This document shows positions 34,608-42,582 of a stretch of 64,000 bases of DNA, one piece after another. The DNA is from PALSA-607 sp963737705 (GTDB lineage: Bacteria; Actinomycetota; Actinomycetes; Acidothermales; Acidothermaceae): the NCBI GenBank assembly GCA_963737705.1, contig CAVTTP010000007.1, positions 434,001 to 498,000 on the forward strand. The letters are read 5' to 3'. Under the pieces are notes generated by a model. That model was not told the DNA's origin. It was given only the letters and a program-made list of their open reading frames with translations, and did no database searches. Every line of letters begins with the position of its first letter. Positions within the stretch are counted from its first letter, which is position 1. Both the position numbers and the translations under genes were made by a program.

Positions 34608-35786
34608 CTAGCAGGCGGCATCTGGGTAGAACTGCTTCATGTTGGCCGCGTTCAACACCTGGGTCGGCAACACGATGCGATCGGGAAGGCTAGCCCCGTT
34701 GATGATGCCAATGAGCGCCGGTAGAAGGAACTGGAAGTACTTGTCTGGGAAGAACCCAACCGTGCCGAAGTACGCCGGCTGGTTCGCGCAGATGAAGCCA
34801 CGCCCGCTCGGGTCGCCGCCCATGCCCATGCCGACAGCAGTCCCATCGCGGTGAGCTGCCTTGATGGCCTGAAGCATCGCGTACGTGTTCAGGTCATTGA
34901 TGCCAGAGAAAATGATGTGGGCATCCGCTGGCAGTCGCTGCAGGACGTTTGCTGTGCCAGTGTTCGCCTGGGCAGGGTCAGCCTTGGTGTCGACCATCAA
35001 GATGTGGTCAGCAGGGATGCCACTGATGACCTGCTGCACGCCCTTCACGACGCCATTCATGCGGTCGAGCGAAACTTGACCGCCTTCTGGGAAGGCACCG
35101 ATCACGATGTACGGCAGCGTGTTCGGGTAGCGCTTCGCGAATTCCTGCCCAACCGCCACGCCACCACTCAGCCCCGCAGCGGCGTTGTCGACATCAATGA
35201 ATGGAGCACCTGGCGCTGCAACATACGCTGCCACGACGGGGATCTTGGCCGTGTTCAGCGTGCGCACAACACCGGGCTGGGCGGCTGCAACGACCTGTGC
35301 GAGCACAACCCCATCGACGTGCTGCTGTACGAATGCGTTCATGTTCTGGGTGACAGTCGCCGGGTCGGCATTGTCAACGAGAACGACCGGCGTGACACAG
35401 CCGAGCTGGGCTGCGAGGGCCTTGAAGTTCTTGGTGTTCTCGACCGCAAAGCCTTCGGTGGCTGAATAGACGTCGAACCCGATCGTGTACTTCTTGCCTA
35501 CGCAGATGCTCGGGTCGGGATCACCGACCTTGAGGGCTGCTGGCACACCAGGGATCGCTGAACCGGACGCCGCCGCAGCCGAGGCTGGTGCCGACGCGCT
35601 TGCTGCCGCGCTGGCCGGAGCTGCCGCACTTGTCGTTGCTGCGGGCGCCGCCGGAGTCGAGCCACTTGCCGCTGGCGTGGAGGTCGCGGCCTTCTTACTG
35701 CTGCTGCAGCCGACAACGAGGATGCAAAGTGCGACGGCGGTGGCCGTGATGGCCATCCGTCGGTTCGAGCGATGACCGAGAGCCAT
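34608..35786 (-). CDS. sugar-type ABC solute-binding lipoprotein
   Basis: 392 residues. The lipobox ends LVVGC (Cys 27), then comes a roughly 50-residue Ala/Ser/Pro/Thr linker and a periplasmic-binding-protein fold of the ribose/LacI cluster (GKKYTIGFDVYSATEGFA, HVDGVVLAQVVAAAQPG, VVAAYVAAPGAPFIDVDN, IIFSGINDLNTYAML). First gene of the 15-gene operon. The ATG at 35786 has AGGAGG upstream and a LacI-type promoter/operator about 50 bp away. The ligand is unknown but should be sugar-like. Confidence 0.92.
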   Translation of the reverse strand: MALGHRSNRRMAITATAVALCILVVGCSSSKKAATSTPAASGSTPAAPAATTSAAAPASAAASASAPASAAAASGSAIPGVPAALKVGDPDPSICVGKKYTIGFDVYSATEGFAVENTKNFKALAAQLGCVTPVVLVDNADPATVTQNMNAFVQQHVDGVVLAQVVAAAQPGVVRTLNTAKIPVVAAYVAAPGAPFIDVDNAAAGLSGGVAVGQEFAKRYPNTLPYIVIGAFPEGGQVSLDRMNGVVKGVQQVISGIPADHILMVDTKADPAQANTGTANVLQRLPADAHIIFSGINDLNTYAMLQAIKAAHRDGTAVGMGMGGDPSGRGFICANQPAYFGTVGFFPDKYFQFLLPALIGIINGASLPDRIVLPTQVLNAANMKQFYPDAAC

Positions 35787-35829
35787 CGAATCCTCCTGGG
35801 ACCAGGTTGGGGAGCGCCGTGGGCATTAG

Positions 35830-35874
35830 TCAAGCGCTTGAGTGGTTGTATACCCGTCGCGGTGGGCAGGTCAA
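35830..35874 (-). promoter_or_regulatory. promoter with LacI-type operator for the 15-gene operon
   Basis: On the minus strand, TTGACC (35874-35869) and TATACA (35852-35847) are 16 bp apart. Five bases downstream lies the perfect 12-bp palindrome TCAAGCGCTTGA (35841-35830) with a central CG, the form of LacI-family operators. The predicted transcription start falls at the operator edge, so binding would block transcription. The binding LacI could be the one at 36163, the one at 26484, or both. Confidence 0.7.
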
Positions 35875-36162
35875 GAGTGTGTTACCGGACTGTTACGCGC
35901 CGATGTGCTCGGCCTATTCTTGCCCGGCGCGCAACGAGCGCTATGCCAGATTCCCGCTATTTAAGGGAAAACTTGCGAATGTCGGCGCACTGGGATGGGT
36001 AGGCGCCTGGTCACGCTTGCGACCGCGTCCCCCGCCGGCGAGCGTCGCGACACCGGCTGGCGCGACATCGGGCAGGCAATCTAGACAATCGTGTGTCTGC
36101 CACGTATCTTGACCCCAGGTGCGGCGGAAGTCTGCGCTCGGCCGCTGAGCGGGGGTGCCAAG
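35875..36162. other. divergent intergenic region before the second LacI gene
   Basis: This is the rest of the 376-bp gap between the importer operon and the plus-strand LacI operon. Two inverted repeats are visible: TTCCC (35951-35955) with GGGAA (35965-35969), and AGACA (36083-36087) with TGTCT (36094-36098). Either could be an operator for the LacI gene. I could not assign a plus-strand promoter. A GTG at 36091 could extend the LacI frame. Confidence 0.4.
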
Positions 36163-37248
36163 GTGGCCCGGGATGAAGGCAGCGGGCTGCCGCGACTCAG
36201 CGACGTCGCTGCCCTCGCGGGAGTCGACCGTTCCGTTGTCTCCCGAGTCGTAAACGGAGACCCGTCGCTGAAGATCCGACCGGAAACTCGTGAGCGAATC
36301 GTTGCCGCCATCCGCACGATCGGGTACCGACCAAACGCCGCGGCGCGAAGCCTCAGAACGTCCCAGTCCCGCACGATCGGATTGGTGATTCCGGACTATG
36401 GGAATCCGGTCTACGCCGAGATCATCAGCGGTGCAGAGACGGCGGCGCGGGGTGCTGGTCACGTGCTGCTCACCGGCAGCATCGGACGAGATAGCAGTGC
36501 CATCCAAGAATTTATGGAGTTGATCGGCCATGGTCGTGTCGATCGACTAATCATTGCTGGCGTACATCTGAGCCGACCTGCGATTTCGGAATTGGAGAAA
36601 CTCGGCACGCCGTGGTTGTTGGTTAACAGCCAGCAGGCCGGCGTTCCTTGGACTCTGTCTCTGGACGACCGTCGTGCAGCTTCGGTCGCAGTCCAGCATC
36701 TGCTCGAACTCGGGCACCGTCGGATCGCCTACCTGCACGGGCCAGCACGATCAGACACCGCCCGACGCCGATACGACGGATATAAGCAGGCGCTGGAGAA
36801 AAGAGGCGTTGCGATCGATCCCGCACTGGTCGCGCGGGGCGATTACACGGCGCCGGGTGGACGCCTCGCGATGCAAGAGCTCCTCGAGGCTGGTACGGAT
36901 TTCACCGCCATTCTGGCCGCGAACGTCGCCTCTGCCTTCGGCGCGGTCCATGAGGCAAGCCGGCGCAACATTCGCGTGCCAGCGGACATCTCGATCATCG
37001 CGGTGCACAACCTCGACCTCGCGGACTATTTGCTCCCGTCGCTGACCACCGTTCGGATGCCGCTGTTCGAACTGGGACGGCAGGCCGTCGACTTGGTGCT
37101 GACCCGCGACGGCGAGTCCCGAGTCAGCGAGGTAATTCGTGAGCCACTCGAGCTGATGTCGCGTGGTTCTACTGGGCCGGTTCGAGTAGACCGCGAAACG
37201 TTAGCCAACCTTGCCGGCCCCTCGAAGGGACTGAAAGCCAATGCTTGA
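36163..37248 (+). CDS. LacI-family transcriptional regulator
   Basis: 361 residues from the GTG at 36163, which has a G-rich stretch (GGGGGTG) upstream. A GTG at 36091 would add 24 atypical residues. Helix-turn-helix PRLSDVAALAGVDRSVVSRV, hinge IGYRPNAAARSLRTSQS and ligand-binding domain GLVIPDYGNPVYAEIISGAE are complete. First gene of a four-gene operon and paralogue of the regulator at 26484. It diverges from the importer operon, so the operator at 35830 is its most likely target. Confidence 0.9.
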   Translation: MARDEGSGLPRLSDVAALAGVDRSVVSRVVNGDPSLKIRPETRERIVAAIRTIGYRPNAAARSLRTSQSRTIGLVIPDYGNPVYAEIISGAETAARGAGHVLLTGSIGRDSSAIQEFMELIGHGRVDRLIIAGVHLSRPAISELEKLGTPWLLVNSQQAGVPWTLSLDDRRAASVAVQHLLELGHRRIAYLHGPARSDTARRRYDGYKQALEKRGVAIDPALVARGDYTAPGGRLAMQELLEAGTDFTAILAANVASAFGAVHEASRRNIRVPADISIIAVHNLDLADYLLPSLTTVRMPLFELGRQAVDLVLTRDGESRVSEVIREPLELMSRGSTGPVRVDRETLANLAGPSKGLKANA

Positions 37249-38002
37249 CTCCAAGCCCGTCGCCGTTGTCACTGGTGGTGCTCGTGGGATAGGGCTCGCG
37301 ACGTCGCGCCTCCTCGCCGAACGCGGGTACGACACAGTGCTCGCGGATTTCAACGAAGAATCGGCGCGCAGTGCCGTTGCTGAGCTTCGATCGACGGGAT
37401 TGTCGGCTGAATCCGTGAAAGTGGACGTCACCAATCGACAGAGCGTTGACGAACTGTTCGCTCGCGTGACCGCAAGGTTCGGAAGACTCGACACCCTCGT
37501 TACGTGCGCCGGTATCACTGATCAGGGCGATTCGGCGACGATGACCGACGAGTCTTGGGCACGGATGCTAGGTACACACCTTGACGGCACGTTCCGGTGC
37601 TGCAGAGCTGCGTACGAGACACTCAAGCGGTCGCCGATCGCAAGCATCGTTACCGTGTCGTCTGTCGTTGCGCAGCTCGGCTTGCCCAAGCGGCTTTCGT
37701 ACGCGGTCGCAAAGAATGGTGTTGAGGGCCTAACCCGAACGCTTGCTGTGGAGTGGGCGCCCGACGGCATCAGGGTCAATTCCATCGCGCCTGGATGGAC
37801 GCGAACCTTACAGTTCGACGCAGCGGTCAGCTCTGGGGTTGTGGATGAGGGACGACTTGTGGCGCGGATACCGATGGGACGGCTCGCGCAGCCTGAGGAG
37901 ATTGCCCGGGCAATCGGCTTTCTCTGCTCAAGCGAAGCCTCATATATCAGCGGACAAGTCCTGGTTGCCGACGGCTGCGCCTCCATAGGCTTCTCGACGT
38001 GA
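37241..38002 (+). CDS. SDR-family oxidoreductase
   Basis: 253 residues. TGGARGIG loop, second strand ending in Asp (VLADFNEE), TCAG, and catalytic SSVVAQLGLPKRLSYAVAKNG. The ATG at 37241 overlaps the LacI stop by 8 nt, with AAGGGA upstream. It is the fourth SDR associated with the cluster. It is followed through a GTGA overlap by the acetoacetate-decarboxylase-like gene, so the two products may act in sequence. Confidence 0.88.
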   Translation: MLDSKPVAVVTGGARGIGLATSRLLAERGYDTVLADFNEESARSAVAELRSTGLSAESVKVDVTNRQSVDELFARVTARFGRLDTLVTCAGITDQGDSATMTDESWARMLGTHLDGTFRCCRAAYETLKRSPIASIVTVSSVVAQLGLPKRLSYAVAKNGVEGLTRTLAVEWAPDGIRVNSIAPGWTRTLQFDAAVSSGVVDEGRLVARIPMGRLAQPEEIARAIGFLCSSEASYISGQVLVADGCASIGFST

Positions 38003-38772
38003 CCTGGCCCATTGCCGTCGATGCGCTGCGCAGCTGGTTGGTCGGTTGGCCCGATCCTCCCTGGCTGATGAGTGGACGGACAGTGACTGTGTGGTTCGAA
38101 CCTCCGGCAGCATTGTCCCAGCACCTGCTCGGCACCGACTTCGCCTCGAATGAGGAGCCAAGGCGGCCAGCGCGACTGCGCTTCTACGACGTCTCGTTCA
38201 CCGGCTCAAGCGCCGATTCATGGCAACGCGAATACAGCACAGGACATTTTCGCGAGGCAGTCTTCGCGGTTCCCGCATCCGTAAAGGGCATCGAGGGCGA
38301 AGTCTCCACCCACATGTGGACTGATGACGACACCTATCTGCAGTGGGGGCGCGAGGTCTTCGGCTGGCCCCTTCAGCGCGGTGAGATCACGTTGACCGGG
38401 CCGTTGTGGAGTGATGGCGGCAACCAGGGCGCAGCGGAACTCAGGACCGTGGCCGGAACCGCATCGATTGAGGTGTCCGGACCTGACACGGGTCCGAATA
38501 CCGGCCAGGGCTCAAGGGGGCCATGGCTCACCCCGCGTCGCGTGCTCCCAACCGGATCGCTTGGTCGCGGCGTGCTAGAGATGACCGCGGTCGAACCGTT
38601 GATCGTTGTCCCTGGGAGGCGGGAGCTTGTTCACGCGACCGCCGAGGTGTCGTTTACGGTCGGTCATCCCCTGCACGGTCTCGAGATCGCACCGTCACGG
38701 GCGGAAATTCACGAAGGCTTTGAACTGCTCGTCGGCTCCTCCGTTTCGGTGGTGACGTCATGGGTCGTGTGA
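37999..38772 (+). CDS. acetoacetate-decarboxylase-superfamily protein lacking the catalytic lysine
   Basis: 257 residues. The segment YSTGHFREAVFAVPA and the following MWTDDDTYLQWGREVFGWP match the ADC superfamily core. In true decarboxylases GREIWGFPKK-like sequence supplies the Schiff-base Lys and its neighbour. Here the residues after GREVFGWP are LQRG, so both lysines are gone. A decarboxylase mechanism through an imine is therefore unlikely, and hydratase-, isomerase- or binding-type chemistry is possible. GTG start overlaps the SDR stop (GTGA). Confidence 0.72.
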   Translation: MTWPIAVDALRSWLVGWPDPPWLMSGRTVTVWFEPPAALSQHLLGTDFASNEEPRRPARLRFYDVSFTGSSADSWQREYSTGHFREAVFAVPASVKGIEGEVSTHMWTDDDTYLQWGREVFGWPLQRGEITLTGPLWSDGGNQGAAELRTVAGTASIEVSGPDTGPNTGQGSRGPWLTPRRVLPTGSLGRGVLEMTAVEPLIVVPGRRELVHATAEVSFTVGHPLHGLEIAPSRAEIHEGFELLVGSSVSVVTSWVV

Positions 38773-39671
38773 TGACCGTGACGGGGCCGATCGAGGGCGG
38801 GTCGCTCGGGAGAACGTTGCCTCATGAACACCTCGTCGTCGACCTCACATTGCAGGTGCCGTTCGGTGGTCTCCTGATCGAACCCGAGCTGGCCATCACC
38901 GAGCTTCAGGCGTTTATCGACCAGGGCGGCGCAACGGTGGTCGACTGCGGGAGCGCCCCAATCGGCAGAGACCCGAGCATGCTGAAGGAGATATCTCTGC
39001 GCACGGGGCTCAATGTCGTAATGGGCAGCGGGTGGTACCGCGAGCCGTTCCTGGATCGCGCGTCGGTCGACCGACGCAGCGTCGACGAGCTCGCCGCGCA
39101 GCTCATCGCGGAGATCGAGCACGGTGTCGGCGACACCGGCATCCGGCCGGGAGTCATCGGCGAGATTGGCTCCGAGCATTTCATCACCAGCGCCGAGGAA
39201 CGCGTCATGCGGGCAGCGGGAGCGGCTGCTCGCGAGACAGGACTCACCGTCACGACACATGCCGCGCGCTGGCCGAATGGGCTCCGTCAGATTGCGCTGC
39301 TTACGGGTGAGGGTGTCGATCCTCGGCGGGTCATCATCGGGCACTGCGACACGATCCCGGACTCGGAGTATCACCAGGCGATCGCCGCTACCGGAGCCTA
39401 TGTGCAGTTCGACACCGTGCGCGGAGACTCGGCGTTCGAGACGCGGAGGCGCGTGAGCTTCGTGCTGGCGATGCATGAGGCAGGGATGTTGGAGCACGTC
39501 CTGTTGTCACACGACGTGTGCATGCGTGATCACCTCTCCGCAAGAGGCGGATGCGGGTACGGCTTTGTTCAAGGTGGATTCGTGGACCACCTCCGGGATG
39601 CCGGACTCGACGCCGATTCCCTAGAGTTGTTGTTCGTCGAGAATCCGCGTCGAGCACTCACCGGCGAGTGA
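38760..39671 (+). CDS. phosphotriesterase-family metal hydrolase (probable lactonase)
   Basis: 303 residues, paralogue of the gene at 19853. Metal ligands are intact: HEH (residues 22-24), Glu in GEIGSEH, His in VTTHAAR, His in VIIGHCDT and Asp in LLSHDVC. The start is the ATG at 38760 (13-nt overlap with the previous gene) or the ATG at 38772, which forms TGATG with its stop. Last gene of the LacI-led plus operon. Two paralogues controlled from both sides of one intergenic region suggest two different lactones or stereoisomers. Confidence 0.85.
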   Translation: MGRVMTVTGPIEGGSLGRTLPHEHLVVDLTLQVPFGGLLIEPELAITELQAFIDQGGATVVDCGSAPIGRDPSMLKEISLRTGLNVVMGSGWYREPFLDRASVDRRSVDELAAQLIAEIEHGVGDTGIRPGVIGEIGSEHFITSAEERVMRAAGAAARETGLTVTTHAARWPNGLRQIALLTGEGVDPRRVIIGHCDTIPDSEYHQAIAATGAYVQFDTVRGDSAFETRRRVSFVLAMHEAGMLEHVLLSHDVCMRDHLSARGGCGYGFVQGGFVDHLRDAGLDADSLELLFVENPRRALTGE

Positions 39672-39702
39672 GTAATGCTCTCTCGTTCAAACCATCTGCT
39701 GG

Positions 39703-40485
39703 CTAAGAGGCGGGGTAGCCGATCGTGATGCTTCCGTCGCCTGATTCAGCCGTTATCGATGGGCTGGCGGTCGGGTTGGTCGCGATACTGACATGAGTGC
39801 TTCCATCGCCCGTGTGCGTCGATGTTCGATAGGGCCCGCTGTCTTGCGGCACCACGAGATGAATACCGCCGTCGCCGGTCGTGGCAGCGACCGTCGTCGG
39901 CGTCACCGACCAGGTGACATGGATGCTACCGTCGCCCGTCGTCGCCTGGAGATTCTGCGAACTCACCTGCGTACCACTAATGTCACCATCGCCACTGTGC
40001 GCCACGACATCGCCGCTCACGTTGTCGAACTCGATGCCACCGTCGCCGGTATTAAGGGACAGCGCAGCGGTGCTCCCGCTCACGTGAATGTCTCCGTCAC
40101 CACTGTGCAGGTCCAGCGCGGCGGCGGCCGGAACGGTGAGCACGTAGTTGATCGCGCAGCTGTTGCCGAAGACAACAACTGCGCCCGGACAGCTGGCCGT
40201 CAGTTGCACGCCGCCACCCGTCGTCGCTGAGGTCACGGTCGGCTTCTTCAATTGGTAGTGCTCGGTGTAGGTGACGCCGACCTGCGAGCCAGTGCCGACC
40301 TGGACCGTGACATCTCCATCTGTATGCAGCGTGATTGCACCACCGCTCCACGGATAGCTGACGACATGGCGCTCGCTCGTCTGCGCAAAGCCGCCGACGA
40401 CGCCGAGAGCGCCGACGACAGCAGCGCCTATGACGAAAGGCAATCCCACCGCTAACGCGGCCAGCCGGCCACCGGTCACGTCCAT
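39703..40485 (-). CDS. DUF4097-type membrane-anchored beta-repeat protein
   Basis: 260 residues. One N-terminal membrane segment (LAALAVGLPFVIGAAVVGALG) leads to an extracytoplasmic region built of about seven repeats of the form S/T-GDG-x-I (HSGDGDI, NTGDGGI, TTGDGSI, ESGDGSI), as in DUF4097 putative adhesin domains that fold as stacked beta strands. It lies 8 nt after the response regulator stop, so it belongs to the kinase/regulator operon and could be an envelope component or part of the sensing system. Confidence 0.75.
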   Translation of the reverse strand: MDVTGGRLAALAVGLPFVIGAAVVGALGVVGGFAQTSERHVVSYPWSGGAITLHTDGDVTVQVGTGSQVGVTYTEHYQLKKPTVTSATTGGGVQLTASCPGAVVVFGNSCAINYVLTVPAAAALDLHSGDGDIHVSGSTAALSLNTGDGGIEFDNVSGDVVAHSGDGDISGTQVSSQNLQATTGDGSIHVTWSVTPTTVAATTGDGGIHLVVPQDSGPYRTSTHTGDGSTHVSIATNPTASPSITAESGDGSITIGYPAS

Positions 40486-40493
40486 GCGTGTCC

Positions 40494-41138
40494 TCAGCTC
40501 TCCAGATAACGAAGGACGGCCAGCACTCGGCGATGGTCGGTATCGGCCGGTAGCAAATCGAGTTTGGTGAAGATGCTGCTCACGTGCTTCTCCACCGCGC
40601 CGTCGCCCACAACGAGCGCCGCAGCGATCGCGCCATTCGAACGACCCTCGGCCATCAGGCCGAGAACCTCTCGCTCTCGCAGAGTCAGCTTGTCGAGCGG
40701 GTGTGTCCGCCGACTTCGTGCAAGCAGCTGGGCGACCACCTCAGGGTCAAGAACCGTGCCGCCACCAGCGACGCGGCGCAATGCGTCGATGAACTCGACG
40801 ACGTCGGCGACCCTGTCCTTCAGTAAGTAACCGACTCCGCGGGTCTCCCCCGCCAATAGTTCGGTCGCGTAACGCTCCTCGACGTATTGCGAAAACACCA
40901 GCACCGCGACGTCCGGCCATTGACGACGGATCACCAATGCGGCCCGCAGGCCCTCGTCGGTATGCGTTGGCGGCATCCGAACGTCAAGCACCGCGACGTC
41001 GGGCCGGTGATCGTCGACAGCACGCAATGCCGACTCGCCGTCGGCGACGGCGGCGACGACGTCCATGCCCGACTCGGTGAGCAGTCGCGAGAGACCTTCG
41101 CGGAGCAGCACCGAATCCTCGGCGATCACGACTCGCAT
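40494..41138 (-). CDS. NarL-type response regulator
   Basis: 214 residues. The receiver shows AEDS, the phospho-Asp in DVAVLDVRMPP (about residue 53), Ser in LVFSQY and Lys in GYLLKDRV. The DNA-binding domain has LTLREREVLGLMAEGRSN, then GAVEKHVSSIFTKLDL. It overlaps the kinase stop by 13 nt and precedes the DUF4097 gene. Its target may be the tandem 18-bp repeat at 42456 in front of the MMPL exporter. Confidence 0.92.
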   Translation of the reverse strand: MRVVIAEDSVLLREGLSRLLTESGMDVVAAVADGESALRAVDDHRPDVAVLDVRMPPTHTDEGLRAALVIRRQWPDVAVLVFSQYVEERYATELLAGETRGVGYLLKDRVADVVEFIDALRRVAGGGTVLDPEVVAQLLARSRRTHPLDKLTLREREVLGLMAEGRSNGAIAAALVVGDGAVEKHVSSIFTKLDLLPADTDHRRVLAVLRYLES

Positions 41139-42394
41139 GGCAACTCCACGGTCAGGTCGGTCGGACCGCCGACCGGACTTTCGATACGAAGGGTTCCGTC
41201 GACGCCGCCGACACGATCGCTCAAGCCGGCGAGCCCGCTGCCCGAATGCGCAGCAGCACCGCCGACGCCGTCGTCATGGATCGTCAATCGCAATCGGTCG
41301 CCGACGCGCCGCGCCACAATGTCGGCTCGACTCGCGCCGGAGTGCTTGGCGATGTTTGCGAGCGCTTCGCTCACCACGAAGTACGCAATCGCTTCGATGG
41401 TGGGGTTACAGCGGGGTTCGACCGCAACGTCAAGGGTCACCGGCACCGGCGAGCGGCCTGCGAGTCCAGACAGAGCAGCGTCAAGGCCGCGGTCGGTGAG
41501 AACAGCGGGATGCAGGCCACGCGCCAGGTCGCGCAGCTCGACCAGTGCATGCTTGGCATCGGCGTGTGCCTCGTCGAGCAACACTCGTGCGGCTTCGGGA
41601 TCGTCGTCGTAGCGCGCTCGAGCTCTGCCCAGATTCATCGCGAGCGATACAAGGCGCTGTTGGGCGCCATCATGTAGATCGCGTTCGATTCGGCGGCGTT
41701 CAGCTTCGGCAGCGTCGACGACGCGCGCCCGACTGCCCTCGAGCGCGTCGACGCGCTTCGCGAGTTGCGCAGCGCTGACGCCGAGCAGTGCCTTCGCTAG
41801 CGCGCCCTCGGCAGTCGTGAGTCCGTACGTGATTCCGGCGCCGATGACGCCGATGACGACGCCGACCGCTGCCATCAACCAAGCGGTGCGGTGGTCTCCG
41901 ACCGTCAGTACGCCGAGGTCGGCATGACGTGACGGAACATGGCGGAGCCACTCCGGCATCGAGATCAACGCGAGTGAGGTGCTAAGCCCCACGACGGTCG
42001 ACGTGAAGGTCGCGATCGCCAGCGGGAAGTGCAGCACGGGGTAGAGGATCGCGCGCCATGTCGGCCCGTCGGTCAGCGAAGCCTTGAAGCCTCGTGGCCG
42101 GCCCGGCAGCCGGGGTATGTCGATGTCCAGGAAGAGCCGAATCCGGGCGCGTTCGAAGTTCGCCAGCGCGCGGGCAACCATGCCAGTGACGATCAGCAGC
42201 GGGATGCCGACCAGGAAGGCCGCGATCAGTCCGACGGACGTGCTGACAAGCGTCACCATCACCACGAACGTGAAGGTTGCGACCGGCAGATCGGTAAGAG
42301 CCATGACCATCCGGAGCGCGAGCTGCAGGACTGCCTGGCGGACGACGCCCTGACGCCCCGCCTCGGTCGGCTGCAGCGCTGATGAGTGGCTCAC
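41126..42394 (-). CDS. sensor histidine kinase with membrane sensor domain
   Basis: 422 residues from GTG 42394 (a TTG at 42403 is an alternative). About four membrane helices surround a loop typical of the putative-sensor (DUF/Sensor) domain seen in actinomycete NarL-type kinases. HisKA_3 motif RRRIERDLHDGAQQRLVSLA has the phospho-His. The ATPase domain shows EALANIAKHSGA, IHDDGVGG and SGLAGLSDRVGGVDG. Divergent from the MMPL exporter. Confidence 0.88.
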   Translation of the reverse strand: MSHSSALQPTEAGRQGVVRQAVLQLALRMVMALTDLPVATFTFVVMVTLVSTSVGLIAAFLVGIPLLIVTGMVARALANFERARIRLFLDIDIPRLPGRPRGFKASLTDGPTWRAILYPVLHFPLAIATFTSTVVGLSTSLALISMPEWLRHVPSRHADLGVLTVGDHRTAWLMAAVGVVIGVIGAGITYGLTTAEGALAKALLGVSAAQLAKRVDALEGSRARVVDAAEAERRRIERDLHDGAQQRLVSLAMNLGRARARYDDDPEAARVLLDEAHADAKHALVELRDLARGLHPAVLTDRGLDAALSGLAGRSPVPVTLDVAVEPRCNPTIEAIAYFVVSEALANIAKHSGASRADIVARRVGDRLRLTIHDDGVGGAAAHSGSGLAGLSDRVGGVDGTLRIESPVGGPTDLTVELPCES

Positions 42395-42455
42395 GTGATC
42401 CAAAGTAGCGGCGCGGACGCCGCTGACCCCATCCCGTCACCTCCCGGCTCTAACC

Positions 42456-42491
42456 GGGGGTTGTCCCTACCCCGGGGGCTGTCCCTACCCC
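42456..42491. promoter_or_regulatory. 18-bp tandem direct repeat, candidate regulator site
   Basis: Two adjoining copies, GGGGGTTGTCCCTACCCC (42456-42473) and GGGGGCTGTCCCTACCCC (42474-42491), differ at one base. They lie between the divergent kinase and MMPL exporter genes. Head-to-tail copies 18 bp apart suit cooperative binding of response-regulator dimers on nearly the same face of DNA. Confidence 0.6.
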
Positions 42492-42582
42492 TAAGAGGGT
42501 CGCCTGCCCAACCGACAGCACCTACCGCCGTCCAGCACTGTCAGTACTCGACAACAGTCGACCTATGACAGAGGAGAAAACC

